Origin: Candidatus Sulfopaludibacter sp. SbA3
GTDB taxonomy: Bacteria; Acidobacteriota; Vicinamibacteria; Vicinamibacterales; UBA2999
Reading direction: 5' to 3'
Assembly (NCBI GenBank): GCA_945903265.1
Contig: CAMDNQ010000025.1
Location: 1-41,676, forward strand
DNA: 41,676 bases
Below the pieces are notes generated by a model. The model worked only from the letters and a program-made list of their open reading frames with translations, ran no database searches and was not told where the DNA came from. The translations under genes and the position numbers were made by a program. Each line of letters opens with the position of its first letter. Position 1 is the first letter of the stretch. Positions 16,068 through 23,773 of the stretch are shown in pieces.

Positions 16068-17051
16068 CTACGGCGTCAGCGAACCGAGGTAGCCGGAGAT
16101 CGCGACGATATCTTCGTCCGTCAGGCGTTCTACTGCGGCCTTCATCATCGCGGCCGTAGGCCCATTCCGCCTGCCATCCTTGAACAGATAGAGCTGACGC
16201 GCAGTGTAGATCGGATGCTGTCCCGCCAGTCCGGGCACGTTGCCGAGTCCCCGCATGCCCGGCCCATGACACGCGCCGCACGCAGTCGTCTTGCCGGCGC
16301 CGCCGGTCTCGACCAGCGTCCGGCCCGCCGCAAGACTGCCGACGGGTACGTGCGCGACGTACCCTGCGAACGGATCGCGCCGCCGCACGCGTTCCGCATC
16401 CTCCGGCAACGTGATGATCCGGGCACCGATCGGCTCCATGCCGCCCCCCGGCTTCGCAAAGCGTGTCCCGCCTCGAGGGCCGACGAACGACTCCGGGACG
16501 CTGCCGGTTTCAACAACACGGGTAAACGCCCGCGACTCGAGCGATGCGAACCAGTCCGCCGCCTGCGTGGCCTCCTGGCTGGAAAGGTCCTGCGCCACAT
16601 TGTTCATCCGCCCGCCTGCATCGATCCTCGCGCCGCTCTTGAAATCTGCCAGCTGCTGCACGATGTAGCCGGCCGGCAACCCTGTCAGGCCACCCATCTC
16701 CGGACGACCGAGACCGTTGATGAGATGGCACGACGCGCACGCCTGCGCACGGCCGTGACCCTTCAGGATGATTTCGGGCGACGCCGGGTGCCGGTCGGGA
16801 AACCAGTCTGGTGGATTCAGCAGGTCGTAAATCTGCGCGAATGTGTAGCTCCTGCTGCTGCCAGGCAGGGTCTGCGGCTCCGGCCCCTCCGGGATGTTCA
16901 TCTCGGTGATGAGCGGGAAGGCCCACGTCGGGCTGTTTGGCGGTTGTTCCTTTATCTGCTGAGCGTGGGCGGCCAGCAGCGGAAAGAGCGCGCAGAGGAC
17001 CGCCGCGCACAGCGCCACGCACGGTGTTCGTCTCATGAGCGTTCGTCTCAC
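16068..17051 (-). CDS. Diheme cytochrome c (secreted)
   Basis: A 327-residue exported protein (signal peptide VALCAAVLCALFPLLAAHAQ) with two class-I cytochrome c modules: ACASCHLINGLGRPEMGGLTGLPAGYIVQQL and CGACHGPGMRGLGNVPGLAGQHPIYTARQL, each with a CxxCH heme site. The ending (DGRRNGPTAAMM ... LTDEDIVAISGYLGSL) resembles the small diheme cytochrome c4/c553 type. The GTG at 17051 has AGGAG eight bases upstream; an ATG follows at 17036. It is 25 bases downstream of the membrane-protein pair and could receive electrons from it. Confidence 0.87.
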   Translation of the reverse strand: MRRTLMRRTPCVALCAAVLCALFPLLAAHAQQIKEQPPNSPTWAFPLITEMNIPEGPEPQTLPGSSRSYTFAQIYDLLNPPDWFPDRHPASPEIILKGHGRAQACASCHLINGLGRPEMGGLTGLPAGYIVQQLADFKSGARIDAGGRMNNVAQDLSSQEATQAADWFASLESRAFTRVVETGSVPESFVGPRGGTRFAKPGGGMEPIGARIITLPEDAERVRRRDPFAGYVAHVPVGSLAAGRTLVETGGAGKTTACGACHGPGMRGLGNVPGLAGQHPIYTARQLYLFKDGRRNGPTAAMMKAAVERLTDEDIVAISGYLGSLTP

Positions 17052-17076
17052 AAACGCATCTCCTGACCCCTGCGGT

Positions 17077-17988
17077 CTATTCGCTTCCGAGGTACGGCAG
17101 GAAGCGGCCGAGAAAGATCACGCCGATCCAGAGGCAGATTGAACCGGCGGCAATGATCCTGCCGGTGAGCGGCGCGTGGTCTGCCGGCGTCCCCGCGCGA
17201 TCGTGATCCCACATCGTCGGATACAGCAGCGTGATCCCGGCGATGAGCATCAGTCCGATCTTCAACACGAACGCGCTGTTCTGCGTGTACTGGCCGGGCG
17301 CCGCCAGGAAGAACAGCATCCCAGTGACGATGTTGATGCCGAGGCCGGCCATGGCCCAGGGGAGGAGCCGGTTCACGTCGGCGAACGCCACGCCCTTGAT
17401 GAAGCCCAGTAAGCGCAGGTTCACGAGCAGCACGACGCCGAATAGCAGGCACAGCCCGACGAAGTGAAACACCTCGCAGATCGGCCAGACCCACGGGTTG
17501 TCGAGGACAAATGCCGCGCCGGCCGCCGCGGTCCTGGGCCAGGTCGGCCCCGGCGCATCCACTCCTGCCCCCAGTATTTCAGGATGGCGGATGTGGCCGC
17601 CGATGTTCGCGGCGCTCGCCATCAACGCGAGCGTCACCATCGCGAGCACGAGGACTCCTCTCTCGTGCCACCGCCGGAAACGCCAGAGGGCCATCCAGGC
17701 GACGAAGCCCATGATCTCCATGACGATCAGCGCCAGCAGCGCCGCGTCCTGGTGCGCGGCCATCACGTCCGCTGATACGCCGGGTTGATCCTGAAGCGCG
17801 ATCTGCGCGGCGCTGCCAGTCAGGTACGCCGGGATGGCGACCAGCGCGAGCAGAAAGAAGCCCACGAAGGCGGCCTGTTTGAGGTCCTCGCTCTTCTTCA
17901 CGAGCCCAGCGACAAGAAGGCCGAGTGCGATGCCAAGGCCGAGCGTCGGAAAGTGATTGAGGAGAAGGTGCAGGTGCGCGAGGTTCAC
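17077..17988 (-). CDS. Polytopic membrane protein (DUF2231/DUF6644-like halves)
   Basis: A 303-residue protein with about eight or nine membrane helices. The N-terminal half begins AHLHLLLNHFPTLGLGIALGLLVAGL, which resembles DUF2231-type membrane domains. The C-terminal half (VFHFVGLCLLFGVVLLVNLRLLGFIKG ... LPWAMAGLGINIVTGMLFFLA) repeats the plan of the neighbouring 157-residue protein (DUF6644-like). Membrane histidines in both halves could bind heme b, but this is not shown. The GTG start overlaps the upstream stop by four bases (GTGA). With the cytochrome c downstream it may form a membrane electron-transfer unit (inference). Confidence 0.72.
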   Translation of the reverse strand: MNLAHLHLLLNHFPTLGLGIALGLLVAGLVKKSEDLKQAAFVGFFLLALVAIPAYLTGSAAQIALQDQPGVSADVMAAHQDAALLALIVMEIMGFVAWMALWRFRRWHERGVLVLAMVTLALMASAANIGGHIRHPEILGAGVDAPGPTWPRTAAAGAAFVLDNPWVWPICEVFHFVGLCLLFGVVLLVNLRLLGFIKGVAFADVNRLLPWAMAGLGINIVTGMLFFLAAPGQYTQNSAFVLKIGLMLIAGITLLYPTMWDHDRAGTPADHAPLTGRIIAAGSICLWIGVIFLGRFLPYLGSE

Positions 17989-18458
17989 TGGACGAACTCA
18001 GCGACGTAAGCCATCAGGCGGCCAGCGCTCAAGGCGCCGAACCAGCACGCCAGCGATACGGCGGCCAGCATCCTGCCGCTGTTCTGCCCGCCCGCGCGGA
18101 ACACGCGCGTCCAGATCAGCGCGAGCGCCGTGACAGCTCCCAGCACGAAGATCAGCTTGATCGAAAACGCGGGATTGGACCAGTGCCGCGTCGCGTCGGC
18201 GACGAACAGCAGCAGTCCGGTGATCGCCGTCAGGGCCAGACCGCTCCACATCAATGTGAAGAGCCTGGCGAGCGACGCTATTGGAATGCCGCGCGCGAAG
18301 CCGAGCAGCCGCAGGTTTATGGCGGAACTGAGCCCGACCAGTGTGCTCAAACCGAGGGTGTGGAGAAAGAGGATGAGGGGGTACCCGTAAAGGACCCCCG
18401 ATTCACGTATCCAGACGGCGACGCCGCTCTGTTCGAGTTGCCCGGCCAGCGATCCCAT
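17985..18458 (-). CDS. Membrane protein, DUF6644-like
   Basis: A 157-residue protein with four predicted helices: YPLILFLHTLGLSTLVGLSSAINLRLLG, LFTLMWSGLALTAITGLLLFVAD, IKLIFVLGAVTALALIWTRVF and MLAAVSLACWFGALSAGRLMAY. The H-x2-G ... NLRLLG pattern is the same as in the C-terminal half of the next protein, so the two are homologous. Family assignment to DUF6644 is from memory of the pattern and is tentative. It lies six bases after the MBL gene and overlaps the next gene by four bases. Confidence 0.72.
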   Translation of the reverse strand: MGSLAGQLEQSGVAVWIRESGVLYGYPLILFLHTLGLSTLVGLSSAINLRLLGFARGIPIASLARLFTLMWSGLALTAITGLLLFVADATRHWSNPAFSIKLIFVLGAVTALALIWTRVFRAGGQNSGRMLAAVSLACWFGALSAGRLMAYVAEFVQ

Positions 18459-18464
18459 TCGGAC

Positions 18465-19550
18465 CTACGAGCCGGTCCTCCATGCCAACTGGGCTTCGTA
18501 GCATTCGAGAAGAACCTTGTTGAAGCGGTCAACGGCTTCGGTGCTGACGAACGGATGCGGCTCCCCCTCGAACTTCACTGAGACTTCCGCGATCGCCGAA
18601 TGATCGGGATTGCGGATCCTCCATTGGCGCAGTTTCTCGACCATGTTCCCGTGCGCGAGCGTCGGCGTCAGGACCGTGTCGACGCCCGCTTTCTCCCCGA
18701 GGTCGATGAAGCGCCGCAGCGACGCGATGTGCGTCCTCATCATCGTCTGGCCATCGGGGTAATACTGGACGCCCTGCCGGCCAATGCTCGGATCCGTCCC
18801 GCCCCAGATCGCGGCGACGTGCCGCCCCTCGTCCGACGCGATGCTCTTCTTGTTCCAGAGCGGCTCGATGATGAAGGAGAGCGTGCCCGGCGTGTGGCCG
18901 GGTGTGACGTAGGCGGTCACGGTGACGTCGCCGAGCGTGATCTTCTGGCCGTCGGCGATCACCAAGTCCCTCTTCGGCTTGAACTGTGCCGGCGAATTGT
19001 CCTTCGCGACGAGGTCCCAGTCGGCGGCTGACATGCCGATGCGGGCGTTCGGATATGTGTCCTGGAGCGCTTTCGCGCCCCAGTAGCGATCGTCATGCGC
19101 GTGCGTGACCAGCACGTACTTGATGTTCTCCGGCTCGATGCCGAAGTTCAGCAGCCCCATGACGAGCTCCTTGCTGCTGTAGTGGAAGTTGGCGTCGATG
19201 ACGATGACGCCTTCAGGGGTGTTGATCGCCCAGACGCCCGCGGTCTTCGTCCCGATGAAATAGAGGTTATCGAAGACATTGGCCGGAAAGGCGAACCAGT
19301 CCTTGCGCGGCACGACTGCCGAGCGGTCGTTGGTGCGCATCTGATCCGGCAGCATCGGCTTGGCGCAGGCCTGGTCGAACAGCGCCTTGAAGGTATGGAG
19401 CGTCGCGTTCGGAGTTTTCGGGGCGGCCGCGACCGCCGCCCGGGCCGCGTCTACATGAACTTGCGCGGCGGCCGCCTGTGCGTTCGCAGAGGCGGCGCTC
19501 CCGCCGGCGAAGAGCGCGGCGCAACAGACTGGTGCGATAAAGCGCGTCAT
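18465..19550 (-). CDS. Secreted MBL-fold hydrolase, B3-like, altered metal site
   Basis: A 361-residue exported protein (signal peptide ending ANA) of the metallo-beta-lactamase superfamily. The N-terminal NLYFIGTKTAGVWAINTPEGVIVIDANF, HAHDDRYWGA (residues 150-159), AYVTPGHTPGTLSFII and C-terminal LTPTLAHGN follow the order of subclass B3-like enzymes. The metal motif is normally HxHxDH; here it reads HAHDDR, with Arg155 (codon CGC at 19088-19086) in place of the last His, and the distal LTPH-type His is shifted. The second metal site is therefore probably changed. Substrate unknown; lactonase, esterase or lactamase activity is possible. GAGGAG lies seven bases before the ATG. Confidence 0.85.
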   Translation of the reverse strand: MTRFIAPVCCAALFAGGSAASANAQAAAAQVHVDAARAAVAAAPKTPNATLHTFKALFDQACAKPMLPDQMRTNDRSAVVPRKDWFAFPANVFDNLYFIGTKTAGVWAINTPEGVIVIDANFHYSSKELVMGLLNFGIEPENIKYVLVTHAHDDRYWGAKALQDTYPNARIGMSAADWDLVAKDNSPAQFKPKRDLVIADGQKITLGDVTVTAYVTPGHTPGTLSFIIEPLWNKKSIASDEGRHVAAIWGGTDPSIGRQGVQYYPDGQTMMRTHIASLRRFIDLGEKAGVDTVLTPTLAHGNMVEKLRQWRIRNPDHSAIAEVSVKFEGEPHPFVSTEAVDRFNKVLLECYEAQLAWRTGS

Positions 19551-19566
19551 CGTCTCGCTCCTCGTT

Positions 19567-20379
19567 TTACTTGGGTTGTTCCCCGGGTTCCTGGTACTTG
19601 GTGCCCGGGTAGCCGTACTCGACTTCGGCGCGCGAGACCTCCGGATCGCAGGTGACCCATCCCGGCTGCAGGCCGCCGCGCGGAATCCGCGCCCACGTGA
19701 AGGCGTACTTGAACGGCCGCGTCAGGAACGTCGGATCTTCCAGCGTGATCGTCAGCCGCAGGTTGTCATCGTCGATCTTCGTGTAGCGCTCGGTGATCTT
19801 CTTGCGTGTCGACGAAGCCATGTGCAGGTGATCGTCGATGCCGTCGGGATCGAACGTGAAGTGATCCGAGACGATGATCAGATCGTTGCCGTCGAAGTGC
19901 CCGCGCGAGATGCCATGCTGAAAAAACTGGCCGGGCATGGGCTTCGGGCCGGTGCCGTTCATCCAGACCGTGCGGTACAGGAACCAGGGGTTGGAGGAGA
20001 TACGGATCTCGAGACGGCCCGGGTAGGCCATGATCTCGCTGCCTTCACCGAGCACTGCCGGAAATGGGATCTGCTGACAGTCGGCCATCGACGGCGACTG
20101 GCGGGCATCCATGTATTTGAGCCACGCCTCGGCGCGCGCATTCAGGGGAAGCAGGTCGACCGGCATCGAGCAGTTGAGGATCTTTTCGCCATAGTCGCCG
20201 AGCCGGCCGCCGCAGTTGCCGCGATCCTGCTCGTTCGGGCTGCCCACCTGTCCGTCCCAGTTGCCGATGAAGGGATAGATCTTCTCGAACTCCTCGTCGG
20301 TCTGCGCGCTGACATCCGCCGCGGCGACGAACATCGCCAGCGCGAAGGAGACGCCGGTCAGCAGGATTCGGTTGATCAT
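19567..20379 (-). CDS. DLSGxW-related secreted protein (divergent copy)
   Basis: A 270-residue exported protein (signal peptide ILLTGVSFALAMFVAAADVSAQ). It keeps the plan of the DLSGxW-type family but with diverged motifs: IGNWDGQVG near the start, ADCQQIPFPAVLGEGSEIMAYP in place of CDPxGFPR, LYRTVWMNGTGPK in place of REIWTDGR, GISRGHFDGNDLIIVSDHF in place of GRWEDDTLVVET, then ITERYTK, LRLTITLEDPTFLTRPF and VTCDPEV. It lies 19 bases after a DUF6152 gene, like the other family members. The ATG at 20388 is an alternative start. Function unknown. Confidence 0.72.
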   Translation of the reverse strand: MINRILLTGVSFALAMFVAAADVSAQTDEEFEKIYPFIGNWDGQVGSPNEQDRGNCGGRLGDYGEKILNCSMPVDLLPLNARAEAWLKYMDARQSPSMADCQQIPFPAVLGEGSEIMAYPGRLEIRISSNPWFLYRTVWMNGTGPKPMPGQFFQHGISRGHFDGNDLIIVSDHFTFDPDGIDDHLHMASSTRKKITERYTKIDDDNLRLTITLEDPTFLTRPFKYAFTWARIPRGGLQPGWVTCDPEVSRAEVEYGYPGTKYQEPGEQPK

Positions 20380-20398
20380 GGCTGTCATCTCGCTGCGC

Positions 20399-20809
20399 TT
20401 ACTCAACGGGAGGCCCGCCGGGGCAGCCGCCGAGGCACACGACGCGGCTGTTCTCGTCAAGGAATGTGACGACGCCGGCGGCCATGGCGGTGCCGCCCAC
20501 GCGGCGGGTGGGGTTGCCTTCGACCGTCACACGCTTGCCGATGAACTCTTCGACCTTCCATCCCTCGCGTTTGGCGTTGACGGCGCCGGTGCGCGCGGTG
20601 ATGTGCCAGGTGACCGGCTTGCCGGTGGCATCCTTCGCTTCGAGCGTCATGTCCGAGTGGGGGCTGACGAGCCGGAAGGTCTTGATCACGCCCTCGATCT
20701 TCACGGTGCGGGAGATGTCGAAAAAGGTGTTGAACGAATGGTGCGCGAAGGCGGGAACCGCGAGAACGGCCGACATGACGGCGAACACCGCCAGAGAACG
20801 CAGTTTCAT
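20399..20809 (-). CDS. DUF6152 family secreted protein (copy 3)
   Basis: A 136-residue exported protein with signal cleavage predicted after AFA, giving mature HHSFNTFF (His23-His24). The body has GVIKTFRLVSPHSDMTLEAKDATGKPVTWHITARTG and GWKVEEFIGKRVTVEGNP. It ends with CLGGCPGGPP, a cysteine pair not present in the other copies. AAGGAG lies six bases before the ATG. It is the first gene of an eight-gene minus-strand operon (20809 to 14422) and is divergent from the cytochrome at 20920. Confidence 0.83.
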   Translation of the reverse strand: MKLRSLAVFAVMSAVLAVPAFAHHSFNTFFDISRTVKIEGVIKTFRLVSPHSDMTLEAKDATGKPVTWHITARTGAVNAKREGWKVEEFIGKRVTVEGNPTRRVGGTAMAAGVVTFLDENSRVVCLGGCPGGPPVE

Positions 20810-20831
20810 AGGTAACTCCTTGGCCGCGGGC

Positions 20832-20860
20832 ATCCTACACCGACTTGGTCACCGATCCAA
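20832..20860 (-). promoter_or_regulatory. Candidate promoter of the eight-gene operon
   Basis: On the minus strand TTGGAT (20860-20855), a 17-base spacer and TAGGAT (20837-20832). The leader to the ATG at 20809 is short but contains a clear AAGGAG. Confidence 0.4.
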
Positions 20861-20919
20861 CATGAGGTAACGTAAGCGCGCTTCAGCCAGTTTACTGGCG
20901 ACAGGGAGGTTTTTCCGCC

Positions 20920-21960
20920 ATGACGTTCCCCTCGCTTCTCGTGGTCCTGTTTCTGATGCCGCTCGCGCAACAGGCGGCGCCTGCGCCCGCTGCTCCCGCG
21001 GGCGATCCCGCGAAGGGCCGCGTCCTCTGGCTGGAGACCGAGCACGTCGAGTGCCGCGAGTGTCACGGCGTCAAGGCTGAGGGCGCATTCGGCCCCGACC
21101 TGGCTGGCCGCAGGCTGACGCGGGCGCAGTTCCTCTACGCGGTCCGGAAGCCGTGGGGCGCGATGCCGGCCTACCCTGCGTCCCAGATCAGCGACCGGGA
21201 GCTGATCGATTTGATGGCGTATTTCGACACGCTCCAGACGGTGGAACAGCCGGGACCGTGGCGCCGTGAAGTGCCGCCCGGGGCGCCGCGGGGGCTCGCC
21301 GTTGCGACGACCGCGGGGTGCGTGCAGTGCCACCATCCTGCGTTCAACAACGGCCGCGCCGTGATGGGCGCTGTCAATGCGGACTTCCAGTGGTTCATGT
21401 CGATGGTCTACGCGCAGACGACGGCGTATCCGCCCGTTCGGACGGCCCTTGGCGAGCCGCCGTACGCGCGCATGGCGATGGGCAACTTCAATCCCACACG
21501 CGTCACGGAGCCGATGCTGCGCGACGTCTGGGACTACCTGAAGGACCTTGGATTCCGCGCGCGGATGCGTGGAGAACTGAGCGCCGGCCAACCGACGAAG
21601 GATGGAGTGGTCTACCAGCTGAACGTCCGTAACACGGGCCTCGTCGGCACCGGGCTGACGGCCGAAGACATGACGATCTTGCTGGCCGTGCCGACCGGAA
21701 CGACTGTGGTTAGTGCGACCGGCGCTGGGTATGAAGGTGTGCGCCCTGATGCGCAGCTCAAAGCCGACGCCGCCGTCTGGAAAGTCGCGAAGATGGGACC
21801 CGGCGAACGTCAGTCGTACTCGCTGACCCTGTCGAAGGCAGGAACCGCCACGGACAACGTGCGCGGCACTCTTCGCTGGATGAAGCCGGTGGTCAAAACC
21901 GGGCCGAGCGATTCAGAAGTGATTCCTCCCGCGCCGCTCGGCACCGCACCGGCCCACTAA
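20920..21960 (+). CDS. Diheme cytochrome c with C-terminal Ig-like domain
   Basis: A 346-residue exported protein (signal segment LLVVLFLMPLAQQ). Two heme sites are seen: VECRECHGVKAEGAFGPDLAG, a class-I module ending in LIDLMAYFDTL, and TAGCVQCHHPAFNNGRAVMG. Residues from about 230 (VVYQLNVRNTGLVGTGLTAEDMTILLAVPTGTTVVSATG) form a beta-sandwich-like domain of the kind seen in cell-surface proteins with 'NTG' repeats. GGGAGG precedes the ATG by about 10 bases. It is divergent from the eight-gene operon and probably works with its redox proteins in the periplasm. Confidence 0.85.
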   Translation: MTFPSLLVVLFLMPLAQQAAPAPAAPAGDPAKGRVLWLETEHVECRECHGVKAEGAFGPDLAGRRLTRAQFLYAVRKPWGAMPAYPASQISDRELIDLMAYFDTLQTVEQPGPWRREVPPGAPRGLAVATTAGCVQCHHPAFNNGRAVMGAVNADFQWFMSMVYAQTTAYPPVRTALGEPPYARMAMGNFNPTRVTEPMLRDVWDYLKDLGFRARMRGELSAGQPTKDGVVYQLNVRNTGLVGTGLTAEDMTILLAVPTGTTVVSATGAGYEGVRPDAQLKADAAVWKVAKMGPGERQSYSLTLSKAGTATDNVRGTLRWMKPVVKTGPSDSEVIPPAPLGTAPAH

Positions 21961-21971
21961 GACCGCTCGCG

Positions 21972-22877
21972 CTACTTGCGCGCTCCGAACCGCTCGCCCG
22001 TAATCTGGTCTTTATCTAACTCCACGCATGTCGGAGCCGGAGGGAGCAGGGCGCCCGGATTGATCTGGCGCTCCATCGGCGCGAGAACCCACGGCTTGAT
22101 GAATGCGGGGTCGTCGATGGTGGTCTCGAGCCGGAGCACGTCACCCTGCCGCGTGAACCGCTCGGTCACTTTCGTCGCCGCGCTCATCGGCCACCCTCTG
22201 GTGGAGTACCAGACGGAATCTTCCGCAAAGTCCACGGTTTCGACGACCAGCGTATCGCCTTCCCAGCGGCCGACCGTGCTGCCGCCCAGGATGTGCTGGC
22301 CTTCGTATTCCTCTTCCTTGCGGAGCGGCCTGTCGAGTGCGACTTCACGAATCCCCGAACGGGCCCCTCCGTAGCGGAGTAACACCTTGTGCGGCATCTG
22401 GATGATTTCCGCTGGAAAGCCCCGCTTGACGATGCCGACTTCCTGACAGCCAAAGCCGGGATCGAGCGCGCGCTCGTACCCGTATTCTTCGTTGATGCGA
22501 ACCTGCTCCCAGAATTCGGGCTTGTAGAGGGGCATGTTCTCGCGGTTCGACTTGACGATGATCTCCTGGTCGATCTCGAGCCAGTAGAAATCGGCGTCAC
22601 GCACGGCCCACGCGCTGGCGACTTCGTTCTCCGCGGCGGGCGCCTCGCCGTCGTAGAGATAAAACGCGCGCACACCGCCGCCGGCGTTCGGCGCGGGAAC
22701 GGCCCGGTTCCAGACGCCCGAGAGATCCGACTTGCCCTGTGCCGTGCGCGGTGTAGGCGCGCTGAGCAACTGCTCGCGCGTGCGCTGAGCATTCGCCGGC
22801 GGATTCTGTGCGAACCCCTGCGACGCCGCACCAGCGATGATTCCAACGGCCACAAGCGCTGTCGACACAATACGCAT
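21972..22877 (-). CDS. DLSGxW-type secreted protein (copy 3)
   Basis: A 301-residue exported protein (signal peptide TALVAVGIIAGAASQGFAQ). Motifs in family order: KSDLSGVWNRAVP, FGCQEVGIVKRGFPAEIIQMP (the CDPxGFPR position, expanded), LLRYGGARSGIREV, GSTVGRWEGDTLVVETVDF, SAATKVTERFTRQG, LRLETTIDDPAFIKPW and PTCVELDK. GGGAG lies seven bases before the ATG. It is the last gene of a four-gene operon beginning at 24667 and is convergent with the cytochrome gene. Function unknown. Confidence 0.75.
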   Translation of the reverse strand: MRIVSTALVAVGIIAGAASQGFAQNPPANAQRTREQLLSAPTPRTAQGKSDLSGVWNRAVPAPNAGGGVRAFYLYDGEAPAAENEVASAWAVRDADFYWLEIDQEIIVKSNRENMPLYKPEFWEQVRINEEYGYERALDPGFGCQEVGIVKRGFPAEIIQMPHKVLLRYGGARSGIREVALDRPLRKEEEYEGQHILGGSTVGRWEGDTLVVETVDFAEDSVWYSTRGWPMSAATKVTERFTRQGDVLRLETTIDDPAFIKPWVLAPMERQINPGALLPPAPTCVELDKDQITGERFGARK

Positions 22878-22890
22878 TTCGTTTCTCCCG

Positions 22891-23331
22891 CTAGTTCTTG
22901 CGCGTCAACGTCATCAACGTCAGGTCGTAGCCGGGCAGATAGTCCACCGGCCGCGCCTCGTGACCCTGGGCCGTGTTGATCTGCAGGCGGCCGCCGGGCT
23001 GGATGCGAAAGATGCCTTGCCAGACGTCGCCTTCGTGCGGCCGCGTCAGGTTCTTGCCGCTGAACGCGAGGTCGATCGTCCCGGCCTTCGGGTCTGCCTT
23101 ATAGGTTCCTGACCAGGAGGCGCGCTCGCCGCGATCGATCGCGAACGTCTGGTCCTTATTGAAGGTGAGCGTGGCGCCCTTCATTTCCTGCGGCGGAAAC
23201 GATTTCCGTACGGATTCGACCACTTCCCAGCTACCGACAATACTCGGAGGAGACTGGGAGTAGACGACACTGGCCGAGAGGCAGGCGAATACGGCGAGCG
23301 CCGCCGTGAATCGTGGGGCCCTGTGTGACAT
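22891..23331 (-). CDS. Small secreted lipocalin-like protein (TIGR03067-like)
   Basis: A 146-residue exported protein (signal peptide ALAVFACLSASVVYSQ). The body SIVGSWEVVESVRKSFPPQEMKGATLTFNKDQTFAI ... WSGTYKADPKAGTIDLAFSG is the pattern of TIGR03067/lipocalin-like single-barrel domains, in which a leading G-x-W is followed by beta strands. No ligand is known. Its ribosome site (AGG) overlaps the TAA stop of the upstream DUF6152 gene, so the two are translationally linked. Confidence 0.72.
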   Translation of the reverse strand: MSHRAPRFTAALAVFACLSASVVYSQSPPSIVGSWEVVESVRKSFPPQEMKGATLTFNKDQTFAIDRGERASWSGTYKADPKAGTIDLAFSGKNLTRPHEGDVWQGIFRIQPGGRLQINTAQGHEARPVDYLPGYDLTLMTLTRKN

Positions 23332-23334
23332 CAG

Positions 23335-23760
23335 TTACCTGCCGAGCGGATCTCCCGACCACACGATATGGGACTTTCCGTTCGCGATGATCTCCGCGAG
23401 GAAGCCAGTCGTGCTGCCGTTATGGGCACGCAAACCGCGAATGGTGTACGTCGTCCCGGGCTTCAGGGTGTCCCTGCCGAGGCCCTGATCGTTGAGGCCA
23501 CGAATGCCGACGGTGGTGATCTCCCACTTCTCGGCCTCGCCCTTCGCGTTCTTCACCTCGAAGTAGAGATGGACATGGGGGTTGATGAACATCGCCTTCG
23601 TCAGCACGGCGTTCTCGAACTTGAACGGCCGGTCGTAATCGAATTGTGCGGACAGGGAATGGTGCGCGTGCGTGGGAGACGCGACCCCCGCCACCACCGC
23701 GATTGCCAGAACGACGCCCAACCACACCATGCTGCCGGTCGATTTCTTCAGTGGCTCCAT
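23335..23760 (-). CDS. DUF6152 family secreted protein (copy 4)
   Basis: A 141-residue exported protein with a signal peptide (MVWLGVVLAIAVVAGVASPTHA) and predicted mature start HHSLSAQF (His33-His34). It then has FKFENAVLTKAMFINPHVHLYFEVKNAKGEAEKW, GRDTLKPGTTYTIRGLRAHNG and FLAEIIANGK. The order of elements matches the other copies, with the invariant PH after the second strand. GAGGAGGG lies six bases before the ATG. Second gene of the operon starting at 24667. Confidence 0.83.
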   Translation of the reverse strand: MEPLKKSTGSMVWLGVVLAIAVVAGVASPTHAHHSLSAQFDYDRPFKFENAVLTKAMFINPHVHLYFEVKNAKGEAEKWEITTVGIRGLNDQGLGRDTLKPGTTYTIRGLRAHNGSTTGFLAEIIANGKSHIVWSGDPLGR

Positions 23761-23773
23761 GACAGTCCCTCCT

